Shown here piece by piece: positions 47,244 through 59,700 of a stretch of 64,000 bases of DNA (position 1 is its first letter; the number at the start of each line of letters is the position of its first letter). A program made the translations under genes and the position numbers. Source of the DNA: Heterotrichella gracilis. Lineage: Eukaryota; Sar; Xanthophyceae; Tribonematales; Xanthonemataceae. The notes under the pieces were generated by a model. It was not told where the DNA came from. It did not search any database and saw only the letters and a program-made list of their open reading frames with translations. The stretch spans positions 1 to 64,000 of the forward strand of contig JAULBX010015202.1 of the NCBI GenBank assembly GCA_032358255.1, in the 5' to 3' direction.

Positions 47244-50040
47244 ATGGCGCACAGGGTGTCGTCTGGTACCGGCGCGGTGCTGGAACGCCATAAGGTTGTC
47301 GGTCAGAGACCCGCAAGCGTGCAAGGAATCGCGCACACACGCCGCCCTCGGCCCCACAAGCCCAGCTGCAGTGCAGCAGCAGCACAGCCACAGCACCCAC
47401 CCACCACCCACCCCTCCGCCTCCTCCCTGCAAGGGGAGCATGGTTTACCCCCTGGCCAGGGGAGGTGGTGCCACGTGGACAGGCGTGCAGTGCTTCGCTC
47501 CCTGGTGCTGGGGGGGGCTCTGGGTGAGGTGGGTGGTGGGTGGGCGAGGGTACCTCCCCAACCCTGGCAGTGCATACGTACCCCTTGCAGCGCCTCCTGA
47601 ATTTGCACCTTGCCTGCTGATCCCAGCGCAGGGTGCACAGCCACAGCCCCAGGCTCTTGAAATCCCTGCTTACAATCCATGCCGAAAACCCTAAGCGCGT
47701 ACCCCAAAACCCTAAAATTACGCCACATGCATGGCGTGGCATCGTGGGTCACCCCGGTTGTCCCTCCCTATGTTTCCCCTCCACCACTGTTCACCCCTCC
47801 CCCGCAGGCGTTCGTCCCCGCACTTGTCCCCCCTCCCGCCCACGCCAGCCTGGTGCAGTTCCCAGTGGAGCGCCTGAACAACACATACATACTGGTGCGG
47901 GCAGGTGAGTGAGGGCCAGGGGGAGATGATGCCACCGCAACAGGGAAAGAAGTGGGCCCACAACTGCCGCGCATAGCCATGTGTTTCACCCAGCTAGAGG
48001 TGTTATGAGCCTAAAGTAACACTCCTGCACCAGTAGGTGGAAGTATATCCTATTTAATATACTGGATTAAATGCGTATAATGCAAAAGTGTTTCACCCAG
48101 CTAGATGTTTTACTGCTGCATGCAAGAATTTTACACCCCGCTAAGGGTTTTCCTTTGTGCAACAAGTAGACCAGTTCATCGGTGTGGCGCTGTAAGGCAT
48201 CGGCAAAGCCGGCATCAGTTTCACTGTTCCATGAATGAAGTTCTTGTGTATGTTATTGTGAGATATATTGTTCGTCATAGATCGGTTTTTCATGCAATGT
48301 TACATTAAATTTATTGTCAGGTATCCAAAACGTCACCTCAATATCAGAATAAATATGTAATGTAAATATAATTATTCCGACATATACCCCCGTCTGACTG
48401 CAGGTGAGAGCGTTGCCGAGTCCCAGGGCCGTGTGCTGACCAACCCCGTGGCAAACACATCAATGGACTCGGGACTGAGCAGAGAGGGCAAGAAACAGGT
48501 GCGGTGTGGGCAGACCTGGGTTCTACTATTGTATCCTGCCTATGTTTTCCCTCTATCTATTGTCAATCCACTCCCTCCATCCTCTGCCTATTACGTCCCT
48601 CCCCCTGACTGTGTGCGTCCCGGTCCACCATCCCCACCTGTATGCCCAATGCCCAATGCGCCCCCTCCCCCTCCCCCCCAGGTCCTGCAGCGCACCCACC
48701 CCAGCCTGGTGGCCCTGCTGGCAGCCGAGTCCCAGGAGGGAGATGGGGTGGCGGAGGATGGGTCGGAGGGTCTGTGGCTGTGGCCATCCATCACGCAGCG
48801 GGCATACCAAACAGCAGAGGTAGGCGCACCATGCACACACACACACTCAACCCCCCCTGTGATCATGAGGCTCTTACAACACACAGGCGCGCATACATAC
48901 ACACACACATTCACCTCCCCAGGGGTCTCGAGACTCGTACAACACACATGCACACACACACATATACACGCATTCATTGTCCCAGCCTGGCCTCATCCAG
49001 CCACTCTCTCTCCTGCAGGTCCTTGCAGCGCTGCTGGGTGTTGGCCGGCAGCGCATCGTGCCTGAGTACTCTTTCCTGGACCCAAGGGGGGTGGGGGCGC
49101 TGGAGGGGGGGAGGCTGGAGGAGGTGGGGGCGGGGAGGAGAGGGGGGCAGTACTGTCTTAGCATTCAGGTTGGATGCTTCCTGGTACCAATGCAAGTGGC
49201 CAAGCGGGCGCATTGTGCGACCTAGTTGGAGAGAAAGGTGGTGGGGGCTCATGCCTGCACAGTTGGTCCGTGTAGATTCAGACTCCGGGGATACTAACCA
49301 GGCTGGTGACTGAACGCTGGATACTGCTGATGCGGCATGACGCACCATATGAATGTACTGGAGGCACCTCCAAGCGTGACACTGCTTCTGCAGCACCTGC
49401 AGTCAAGGGTGTTTGCCTTAGTAGCCGTGTTCACCCATAGAAGTGGCGCAGCAGTTGACAGTGCCAGGTGGCGCTTGCAGGTGGACCTGGCACTGACCAG
49501 TGGGGACTCCAGCAGCCCCTACTGGCGCCCCCCACCTGGCCAGGACGGCACCCCGCCTGAGAGCGTTGCCGACGTGCTGACGCGCGGCAGGCAGCTGCTG
49601 TCAATCACCGAGACGCAGTACTTTGGTGGGTCGATCGTGCAACCCTGTAGGGAGTGGTTTGTATGGTCTTTGCAGTCTCACACTTCATGTTGTTAGCACA
49701 CGCTTTCAGCTCGGCTTGCATGATGGGCTTGCCCCTGTGGCCGTATGTTATCATTATAAACATATGGTATCACCCTTGCACCTTTTCTCTCCCTCTCTCC
49801 TGCTCATGCCCCTCTCCCTGCCCTGCAGGCGCCACCATCGTCATCATCTCCCCTGACTCCGCCAACCTGTCGGTGCTTCAGGCCGCGGCGCAGGGCATCG
49901 ACCTGAGGGACCACGCGCGCCTGGGGTGGGCCCCGGGGGAAGCGCGCATGCTGCAGGTGGCGGGGGGCGGGGCGGTGGAGGCGGCGGGGGCGGGGCAGAG
50001 CTTCAGTATTCGCTGCGAGCGGCCGCCAAACTGCCGCTGA
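47244..50040 (+). CDS. plastid histidine-phosphatase-like protein, RHG lost
   Basis: Member of the phosphoglycerate-mutase-like (histidine phosphatase) superfamily, of the kind found in plants and probably plastid-targeted. Seven exons: 47244-47528, 47808-47904, 48404-48498, 48682-48819, 49019-49123, 49481-49625, 49829-50040; 358 residues in phase. The first 95 residues look like a transit peptide, ending in DRRAVLRSLVLGGALGE, a twin-Arg plus hydrophobic stretch that may direct it to the thylakoid lumen. The catalytic site normally reads RHGE; here LNNTYILVRAGESVAESQG gives RAGE (126-129), so the phosphorylated His is missing. TNPVANTSMDSGLSREGKKQ, WPSITQRAYQTAE and PEYSFLDPRGVGALEG are features I associate with plant proteins of this group. 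Without the nucleophile it is unlikely to act as a mutase or phosphatase. Confidence 0.75.
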
Positions 50041-51251
50041 CTGTGGTTGCTGTCCTGCATGGCATGGGCTAAGCAACACTGTCATGATGATGGGCTAAGC
50101 AACATCGTGAGGACCATGATAGCTGTACAATGGCATTAAATTAACTAATGCAATTGCAGCTGCAGTCGGCCTCAGGCAACAGCCATGATGATTGCTGATC
50201 CTAATACATCTCGCGCATGAAAGCTGATGAAGTAAAATTGGAATTGATGAATTTCATGCACATAAATATGTCAACCAGTCAATTTGTCTTAAACTTTGAA
50301 GTGTTAAGACTTGCCTCCAGGCAGGGCCGATCTGGCGGCCCGGGCCCACATGCATGGTCACTCTGCTATGCCTGCATTGTACTGTCCAACTGCCAGACAT
50401 GGCATGTCTGAACTAGTGTATCAATATATATGTAGTATACTTTTAAAGCTATGCATGCCACCTGCTGGCCGGGCCGCAATGGCATTCCCAATTTTCCGAA
50501 TGTGACAGTGTTTTGCAAGGGCTATTTTTCTCAGAAAGAAAGGCAGTAACATATCGCCATGCATGGTCATAATATGATATTATCAGACTGGAATTTTTTT
50601 CGTGTCTGTACATGTATTATTTGCAAATAATACAGAGTATACTTAGTGACGTCAGTTACAGTAACACTTGCGGCTGCCGCACTGCTGCACAGAAAATGCA
50701 TTCAGTTCAATTTGTTGCGCCAAGAACAATGTCATGTTTATAATAGGGCTATCGGATAGATGCGCTCATGGCGCTATAGCTGACCACACAATGTCAACAG
50801 CAACATGAAATCAGATTGTGCAGCCGAGAAACCGCCCATTATGGAGTGTGGCCTAAGGCTTATCGGTCCATACTTTGCCGCCTCCCACATGGCGCCACCC
50901 GCCAGCACCCGTCAATTCCCGTTCCATTGGTGTGTGCACGAGCCGCGCTGCCAAAGGTGCTGCACCTGTGAATGATGCCAGAGTTGTCCACCGCAAGCAT
51001 GACCCGGTGGGGTATTGGCAGCAACGTGCGCCACCCCCCGCTGCCTGGGTATTGGACCTATGTTCAACAACCACTTCTAGCCCAGGACCACAGTAGGATC
51101 CTGCCTGCGCTGCGCACCAACCCCCATGCGCCACAGTCCCTGGAGCCATGTGCTGGCCCCAAACCCCACAGGACCACCAGCATGCATGGGGGCAATGACC
51201 CATGCCACCGGTGCCCATGTTGTCTCCCCCCCCCCCTGCGCCGCACCCCCT
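50041..51251. other. convergent spacer
   Basis: About 1.2 kb between the phosphatase-like gene (plus) and the penta-EF-hand gene (minus). It is AT-richer than the genes and holds no supportable coding region. Confidence 0.5.
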
Positions 51252-52775
51252 CTACCTTGTCTGCGCGCATGCGTACAGGAACTGGTTGTAATCCATGGTC
51301 ACCTTGCCTGTGTTCTGCGGGTCAAAGGCCTTGAAGGTGTTGGCCACGCCGTGCACAAACAGCGTCATGGCGATGAACTCGGGCATGCCCAGCTGCCCGT
51401 TGCGGTCTGGGTCAAAGGCCTTGCACATGGCGTAGAAGGCGTGCTGGTCAAGCTTGTAGCCTGGGGGGGGGTGGGGAGGGAGGAGGAAGAGGGTGAGGTG
51501 GTGGGTTGGAGGAGCTGGGGTGGGTTGGATTGCGAGTGTGGGTGTGGCGGTGGTGGGATTAGGAGGAAAGTCGAGGGTTTAAATGTGGTGGCATGGTGTG
51601 AATGAGGTGCTGGTGGGACTGGTAGTCTGCTGCGTGCGAAGGCCAGGCAATGACATGGCGGGTGCAAGGTCGGTGCGCGGGGAGGGTGCCTGCATGCGGC
51701 ATCGGGGTTGGCGCCGCATGAGGCCATGGGATGCAACGACTGGGCTACGCGCTAGGCATCGCATGGCATGGCTGCAGTCATGCCAGGATGCTGGCCTCAG
51801 AGGCACCCCACCCAGCTCCCCACATGCGCCCCCCATCCCCGCACCCCCCTCGCCCACCCACCTGCCGCCGCCAGCGCGTTGTGAATCTCCCCGAGAGACA
51901 GGTTGCCCGACCGGTCCCCATCAAACTGCCTGAAGTTGGCCTGGGCACCCACGATGAACTTGTGCAGCGTGCGGAACTCCTCGTAGCCGATGGTGCCGCC
52001 ACCGTCCTTGTCGTGCATCCTGGAGCAAGGGGGTGGAGGGGTGGTGTGGGAGGGGGGATAGGACTGAGATGGGGGACCAGGGTGGCAAGCGCTGCACAGC
52101 CCAAGGCACGCATCCAGACAAAGCTGGTAGGTGTCGGTGCGAGTGTGTGAGGTGGCAAGAGTTGAGTGTGTGTCCCATGATGGCGGTGTGGTGGTGGTGC
52201 CGAGTTTGGGGAAAGCGACATGAGCAGCGTGGATATACCACTGTCCTGGCTTACACATTGGCAGGCTTCCCCTTCCACCTTCAGGCATATACCACATACC
52301 ACCGTCCTGGCTTAAATAGGAGATTTCACACCAAAGGACGTGGGAGGGCAGTTGATATAGCATGCCACTGCAACAACCAGCTGGCACTGCGACAACCAGC
52401 TGGCGTGTAGCTGGTGGGTGTGCAGCTGACTACCTGATCATCTGTGCACACACTGCCAGACTGAAGTTCATCTGGCCCATAGCCAGGGCCTTTTGCAGCT
52501 CCTCCACCGATATCTGACCACTCTTGTCGGCATCCACCACCGCGAACCACTGGGGACACACACACAGGAAGAATACTATTCAGTGAATTTTACAAAGCCA
52601 TACAGTGCTGCGTGACATGCAGCGAAGCTGAGGTGACAGCAGGGACAAGTCAACCCATCATGCCTAGGGCCTGACTGTGCATTGGGATGTGAACAGGCAG
52701 GTACTGGATGTAGATATCTGGTTGGTTCTAAGGCCAAAGTGTACATACGTTTTTAATCTGTGCTTCCTCTGCCAT
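51252..52775 (-). CDS. penta-EF-hand calcium-binding protein
   Basis: Calcium sensor of the penta-EF-hand group (ALG-2, peflin, sorcin), whose members dimerise through EF5 and bind membranes or partners on Ca2+ rise. Four minus-strand exons: 52775-52749, 52549-52434, 52019-51862, 51460-51252; 169 residues in phase. Exon 1 is tiny (MAEEAQIKN) and was chosen because it has a start, an ideal donor (AAAAAC/GTATGT) and the right phase. Five loops are visible: EF1 DADKSGQISVEE (15-26), EF2 DKDGGGTIGYEE (51-62), EF3 DGDRSGNLSLGE (81-92), EF4 DPDRNGQLGMPE (117-128) and EF5 DPQNTGKVTMDY (147-158). EF5 lacks the final Glu, as is usual for the dimerising hand. The Gly/Pro-rich N-terminal tail common in this family is absent. 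Confidence 0.88.
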
Positions 52776-54276
52776 CTTGACACCGGGTTGCAGGTAGATG
52801 CCGGACGCCTGGCAAGCGGGTTCGCTTGGAAGCTGCTGCCTGGTTCACCAGCAAGGATTGCCACCGAGTGTGGCGTCTTAACAAGATAGTCTTGTCAATA
52901 CCTGGGACCCAAATATCTAGCAATCTGGGCAAATAGTTGAGTCAAGCCTTTTGCTGACTTCTGTAAGGTTATTACCCAGTGAAGCTTGGGTGGATATTAA
53001 AAGCAGTCGGTACAGGCTGTGCCCACAACGAAGAGACGTCTCGACCCTCAAGCTTGAGAGTCCAGTACAAAAGCACTGGTGCCGTTATCAAGGCCTGTGA
53101 TAAACAGCCAAATAAAAAAGGCAGCAGGGTCAAGGTGAAGGGTTGCCACTGACCAGACGCCATGCAAAGTCGGTGTGGCAACATATGCATGCATTACTCG
53201 GGCAATGGAGATGCATGCATTGTCGTTTGTCAAGCCCTGGGCCGAGTATGCATGCAGGAGCCCGTGATTGAGTCAGTGCAACAGCAACCTGCACACGCGT
53301 GGTTTTTTACCACTGGTAGACATAGGATGTGCGAGTTGCTGTATTGTTGAAAGCCTTCAACGTTGACAGGGATTCAACTTCCGAGCCATATGTGGTTGAT
53401 ACATACAGCGCTATCCGCATCTACACGTAGCCTGTTAGGTGAATCTTCCTAGAAAGGTACCTCCAGTCGCTGCTTCGCTGGTCAGCAGCCGTGCACCGGG
53501 TTCTCCGCTAATGCCATGGCATGCCAGGCGGATGTTGCAAGGCATGTGCGGGTTGTGTACGCGCGCGGTGTCCTTCCCTGCTACTATCCGTATCAATAGC
53601 CAGTGGGCGAGACACCTGTCTCCCTGTACTTGTGCACGGGCCCTTTCAACCTCTTCTGAGCTGCGATGGCCAAGCTGGAGCCCTGGACCCTGCAGGGACT
53701 GTTGAGTACCCCGCTGCAGCGTCTTAGGCTCAAGCTTGGCCAGCGCGACTGAGAGACGGATACAAGGGCCCGTGCAAGAGTACAGGGAGACAAGTGCGTC
53801 CCTGCTGGACACGGTCGTTGTAAGTATTGTGAGCACATGTGCCAGTTTCTCTGTTCGTACCCCCATGCTGCTCGCTGGTCGCAGTGGCCAACTGGGTCTC
53901 CAATAGTGTAGTCGACCCACTGTATCCTCTGGACCACAGGTATGGGGTAAATGGTTCCCACCTAAAGCTGTTCATCTCCTTGGTTTTCGTCAAATGCCCA
54001 CGTCCCTGTTGTGGTGGGTCTGTTCAGTTGTACCTCCTCCTGTGATAACCTGTGATGGGCTCACCGGCACCGCCCTTGCTTTTGGTTTGCCTTGTTGTCT
54101 TCTTCGTGCTAACTTTGTTCTTCTCTGTATCTGGGGTGTGTCCTTGTTCCTGCTGCCGTCGTCTGTTTTGTGTAAACGGCTTTATTTTTATTGCTTTGTG
54201 CAATTTTATCCTGGATTGGCCACACCTGCCCTCTCACAGCATTCACACTTGCCAGGTGCAGAACTCCCAAATAGCA
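52776..54276. other. spacer with long inverted repeat
   Basis: No protein gene can be supported. The main feature is the inverted repeat at 53,611-53,797. Open frames of up to 160 codons on the minus strand run through it and have no family motif. Confidence 0.45.
53611..53797. repeat. 187-base imperfect inverted repeat
   Basis: The left arm (from about 53,613, cacctgtctccctgtacttg, then tgcacgggccctt) pairs with the right arm (about 53,729-53,797). The reverse complement of the right arm reads cacttgtctccctgtactct, then tgcacgggccctt. Both arms also share tggccaagct near the inside, and weaker pairing (gagcc...ctgcag against ctgcag...ggctc) runs almost to the centre near 53,702. Arms are about 70-90 bases and roughly 80% matched by eye. 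A transcript would fold into a long hairpin, as in algal small-RNA precursors; a foldback transposon relic is the alternative. Confidence 0.75.
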
Positions 54277-55623
54277 ATGTCCAGCTTCCAGCTGCCAACA
54301 TGTCACAACCCCCGCACGCTGTGCCGCTGCTCTGCAAACTTCCGCCCTCGCATGGGCCCAAGCCCTGAGAAAAAGGTCAGGCCAGACGCACAATGGCGCT
54401 GCGCAGTAAACTGCATGCAAACTTCTACGGTTACTTAGGCAAACAGTAACCGCTACAAAATATGTGCTTTCACCGCCTTGGTATGCTGATGAGGTGGTTG
54501 TTGAACCAGCTGTGCCCTGTGTGCAGTCGGCCAGGTACCAGCCGCGCTTCAAACTTCTTCAACGGCCGTTTTGCTGAGTCATCTACACCCAGTAGCTTGT
54601 CAACATATGCTGCTGGTCTGGTTGGGACCTTGCTGCCCTACGCGGTGATCTCGGACCTCAACACCTGGCTTGTATGGGAGCGGGTGCGCGCATGCCTTCT
54701 GCATGTGGTTGCCTGCACCACTCACCCAAAAGAAAATATGTAGTATTTTCTTTTTTTACAATTACAATTTTTTTAATTTACTAAGGCTTTTATAATTTTA
54801 GATAAAGGTTATATTGAAATAATAGGACCTTGTGGCTTTTCTGTTATGCGGTGTTTTCTCCCTGTCCCCCTCTGCTGAGTGCCTCCTTGTGCTGGTCACA
54901 GGTTGCAATCTGCGTCGGAACAGGGGTGGTTTTGAGTAGGCTGCTCACCACTGCCCAAACCCACCAAGAGCAGATATGGGAGGATGAAGAGCGGAAATGG
55001 AAGGATGTTGCAGCTGCCAACCAGACCATTGGGGTAAGCCCTGTGCTTTGCTTGCCTGTCCTATTCACAGAGCTATTCACAGTCGCCAGCGGCACTCCTG
55101 TACACCATGCTGACTGCCATTGTCCCAGATGGTCCCCGTATGACCATCATGTACGTTGCTTTTTTATTAACGTGTTTATAGTCAAGTCGGGCAGCACCAA
55201 AGGTGCAAAGAGGTGTGCCTGTTGGTTGCAGGTGGATGTCCTGGAGGGGGAGAGGATTGTCACTTGGGTTACCAGCACCGTGGGGCAGCTGGAGGAGGGC
55301 GCAGGGAACAAGAGCAAGGCACTGCCAGGCTACGTGCTGCAGGAGTGCCTGCCTGCATCCGTGACCAGGGCAGGGTGGCTGTGCTGGAGGTGGAGCTGAA
55401 GAACGGGGGAAGGGTGGAGTGGGACGGGTGGCCCCTTGAGGAGCTGAAGGGGTCTCTGTGGCAGGTCAAGGCATTCCATGTGCACTTGGGCAACGAGGGA
55501 GAAGAGGAACTTCTCCGAAAGAGCCTTGTCCGAATGGACCAGAAACGTCGTGCAGAAGAAGATGAGGAAAGAAAAAAAAGGGACGCACAAAGGCGTAGTC
55601 ATGCTGAAAAGGGGCGTATTTAG
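54277..55623 (+). CDS. unrecognised gene, possibly frameshifted
   Basis: I do not recognise this protein. The best-supported exons are 54527-54683, 54902-55033 and 55232 to about 55,365; the first two join in phase. They encode TYAAGLVGTLLPYAVISDLN, then VAICVGTGVVLSRLLTTAQ (a possible membrane span), a charged stretch (WEDEERKWKDV), and DVLEGERIVTWVTSTVGQLE. At about 55,365 the frame that reads QECLPASVTR is closed soon after, while the next frame continues as GRVAVLEVELKNGGRVEWDG, WPLEELKGSLW and a Lys/Arg/Glu-rich end to a stop at 55623. A one-base frameshift, or a missed very small intron, would explain this. A first exon at 54,277-54,375 (MSSFQLPTCHNPRTLC...) is a guess and its phase does not fit cleanly. 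Confidence 0.35.
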
Positions 55624-56779
55624 GGTTGGGGGCGCGCCCCACAATGTGAGGCTGTGTTTTTCGTTTCTTCAGAGAAACGAAATTCAATTACGAAAGTTTC
55701 TATCATAGCGTGCTTGGATGGGTCATCTGAGCCATTGTAACTAACAGTTCAGAGGGCAAGTCTGCTCACTTTTGCAGCCTGAGGGACAATGCTGTTGTGC
55801 TCCTTAATTATGTCTACTCAGGTTCACTTGAACCACAGCCTAGCCCAAGGTGGCTGTGCTGGTGGCAGCGGTGTGGTATACTAAGTAGATACAAGCAGGT
55901 AATTCCCCTCCAAGTTGGGTGTGCCTGCACTGCACTGCACTACTGCAAAGGATTGATCAACGTTTGTGGGTCCTCTAAAAGTAGTAAGAAGCATAGACCT
56001 AGTAGGATTAACTAGGCATTGCAGGAAAGGAAAAAAACACAGGCGCACATACTAGTCGTACATGTGACGTGCACGCAACCTCTGCACCTACACGCTGCAC
56101 ATGTGTTACCACATTTGGATCAGAAAATAAGCTTGTGAGTATTTTTGTGTGCACCGCGGGCCACTGGGGTTTCACTAACCAAGTATTATGAGCTTAGTGC
56201 ACTAGGGAGTGTATGTCTATGCCTTGCTGCTGTGCATGCGGGTTTTCTGCTGGCCTTGTCTCGATTTATAAGAAAAATCCTGGCTGCCCCACAGGCGGGC
56301 AGCTGGGAACTTGCATAAGGCCAAAAAAAGTAAAGCAACAAAAACATGCTGAGGTACATCTGTGCACAAATATTGCGCCACTCTCTACGCGCCACTCTCT
56401 ATGCAGGGTGCAACTAAAACAAAATACAAGCAAAAAAAGACAAGTGTACTGACTAAAGTTTGCAGCGCCGATAAATGGTGCGGAGGGCAGCAGGTGGTTG
56501 GCGTTGCCACACACACAAACAAAAACCACAGTCAACAGTGCTCTCAAGGAGTCAATACTGTCTGAAGCATGTACTGGGATGCACGTACACACGCTGGCCC
56601 ACCATGCTGCCTAGCACCTACTTGGCGCAGGGGTGGCTAGCCCACTACGTAATGCAAGAAAGAAAGAACAGAAATCAAACGACGCAGCCTGTCTCTTGCC
56701 GCACGCTAGTCAAGAAAACAGGATACAGCATACAGGTACTGCTCCATCTCCTGCAGCTGCTGGCCCCCTACCAGTACAG
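55624..56779. other. convergent spacer
   Basis: About 1.1 kb between the unrecognised plus-strand gene and the 3' end of the AP2 gene. It is A-rich in places. An AT-rich stretch with several short open frames is present, but no gene can be supported. Confidence 0.45.
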
Positions 56780-59700
56780 CTACGCCGCAACCACAGGGCT
56801 GGGCGGCAGCCAGCGCGGCGGGAGCCACATGGTGCGCCTGGTCTCCACCGCCAGGGGGGTGCCGCCAATGACGTCGACGGGGCGGCGCGGGGCGATGGGG
56901 ACGGGAACGGGCAGGGCGGGTGCCTGCGGGGAGGGTAGGGGTTAGAGATAGCGGTAGCCATTGGCAGGCAATAGGGGTGTGGGTATAGTCAACAACAGTC
57001 AATCAGTCCAGCACCACAGTGCTTGCTGTTCTCCACTACAAGACCTATGCCAGCCAGGACTGCGTATACCACTGTTGCACCAACAGTGAAGGCTGAGCCA
57101 GGGTGCAATCAACGCGGCATACCCTATCGCCTCGGGTGATTGACCAGGGCTGTGCAATGACATCAGGACATGGGAACTGCATGCCTGGAGGAGCAGCTGA
57201 AGTGCTGGTGCTAGCATGGCCCCATGCTGTTGCACAACATGACCATGAGCACCTATGCCTGTCAATGCCCTGCTTACAGAATACTTGGCCGACTTCCCCG
57301 CCACTGAATCGCATCACACACTACCCCTACACCATCCCCAAACACAGCCCCACCTGTGCCTTGGCTGCGCCATTGACCACCACCGATGGAACCTCGCCTG
57401 GGTGTGCGGTCGCCTTGCGCTGCGGCGGGCGCCAGGTGCACGGCTCTGGGCCCCGGTGGAGCGACACGCGCGCCCCGCGGTAGGTCGGCAATCTGCGCCA
57501 GGGACGGTAGGAAGGCGGGGAGGGCGGGGCGTCATCCGCTGCTGCTGGTGGTGGTGGCTGTGGCGGAGGAGAGGCGAAATGCGCCAGAGATGGTGTGGTG
57601 GCCAGTGCGGGGGGCACAGCAGGGGTGGTCGGGATCGGCGGCGCGCGCGTTGGCGGTGACGGGTGGGCGAGCTGCGGCGCCACTCCCCGCAGCAGCCCTG
57701 GTGGCATCCTTGTCTTGAGGCTCATGCTGCCCCCCCCTGTGGACAGGGTCTCCCCCAGGATGAGGGACGAGGGGCGGCGCAGCAGCGCCTCAACGCTGCG
57801 GGCGGGGGAGGAGGGCGGGGGGCTGGTGGGCCCGGGGGACGGTGGGGACTCTGCTTGGGGGCTGGACACATGCTGCTGCTCCCCATGGGGTATGGCTGGT
57901 GACAGGGGTGACTGGCGGGGTGCTGGTGCTGGTGCTGGTGCATCTGCCTGTGGGTGTGCCTGGTGCGGCAGCGGTGGGGGGTGCTGTGTGTCTGCCGCCA
58001 CTGGCAGGTCCGGTGTGTCAGGCTGGCTGGGGGGGACAACCTGCTTCGCCCACGACTTGGGGGCCATGGAAGCTACTTGCCGGGCAGGCCGCGAGTGGGT
58101 TGCTGTGTCTGTGGCGGGTGGAGGTGCTGCTGGCCCGCCCCCTCGATGCAGCGACTCTGCGGGAATGCGTGCCCCCCGTGGCAGCGCATACCCCCTGCCA
58201 CCGCCCCTCTCCCCCTCCTGCCCCCGGGGCAGCAGGTGGTCAATGCCATCCCACCCGCCCGGGCCAGGTGGGGGCGTGTGTCCCCTCGCCTGCACCGCCA
58301 CCTGCGCCGCCTCCCTGACCCGGTCCATCAGGCTGCCCGTCACATACTCTGCAGCCACCCCCTGCAGCTGGGGGATCTCCTCCAGCTTGGACGCGATCAC
58401 CTTGTCGGCAACCTCGCGCGGCACGCCGCTGCACGACACCAGGTGCTGCGCAAACTGGCGCAGGACCGACACAAGCATGTCGGTGCGGGGGCTCTCTTCG
58501 GCGCGGGGCGGGGCGGGCTGGGGCGGGGCGGGGGGCTCGCGCCGGACCTCGGCGGAGGCGGCGGCCAGGTGCGGGCGCTTGGCAGCCGTGGGGGATGCTG
58601 ACGCGGCTGGCGAGGATGCCTCTGCGCGCATGTTGACCACGCGGCTGCGCTTGCCCTTCACCTTGGCGGCTGGAAGCGCCTCGGAGGGGGATGGAGGGTG
58701 CCGCTTCATCACGCCAGATGGGGGCGGCTCCAGCGGGGATGGGGGGTGTCGCTCCTCCATGCCAGATGGCAGGGGCTCGCGTGGAGACTGGGAGTGCCGC
58801 TCCACCACGCCATACGCTTGCGGCTCGCGCGGGGAGTGAGGGTGTCGCTCCTCCACCCCAAATGGTGGCGGCTCGCGTGGAGACTGAGAGTGTCGCTCCC
58901 TCCTATAGCGTGAAGGAGCAGCACCCTCACTCCCCGTGCCATATGGTGATGCCGCCCCTGCCGCCCCATGCCCAGCTGGCCTGGGTGATGCTGCTGTTGG
59001 TGACTCAGCTGGGGTGGGTGGGGGCCGCCGTGGCTGGGGCGGATGGGCGGCCTCCTCAAAATGGCGCGGGTGCGGTGGCGGGGCCCCCAGCGGGGCCCGT
59101 GGCGGTGCCCCGTGCAGGGGGTGGTACAGCGAGTGGATGTCCTCGGGGTAGGCGTGCTGCCCGCCAGCGCGCGCCGCCGCCAGCCTGACCAGGAGCGCGT
59201 CCAACAGGGCGGGGTCCGTGTAGGATGGCGGGGGGTGCGGGGGGTAGTGGTCGTAGCGCCAGGGGTACATGGCGGCGGGGATGCCGCAGCCCATCTCGGC
59301 GTCCAGGAACGCCATGGTGTCGTGGTAGAGCGGGGCGCGGGGGGGGTAGCGCAGGGGCTCCGCTGGGCGGTAGTGGTGGTCGTAGTAGTGAGCCGGCGGC
59401 GGGGGCGCCCAGTGCGAGTGACCGGGATCGCTTGACCGCAGCATTGGGTCCCTGAGATCGCTTGACCGCAGCAGTGGGTCCCGGGGACCGCTTGACCGCA
59501 GCATTGGGTCCCGGGGACCGCTTGACCGCAGCATGGGGTCGGGCCAGGCGCTGTGGTGTGGTGCTCCCGACAGGCGCGCAAGCTCCGCTGCGTGCATCTG
59601 CGCCAGCTGGCTGAGGCGCAGGGAGGTGGGGGGGCGGTGGGACGGGTAGGGGTCCTGGTCGGGGTGGCGGTGGGGGGGCGGGGGGCCCGAGGGGAGCCAG

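Noticed and set aside
57595-58839. 414-codon plus-strand open frame
   Set aside because: It is the antisense shadow of AP2 exon 6; its Gly/Arg/Ala-rich translation comes from Pro/Ser/His-rich codons on the other strand.
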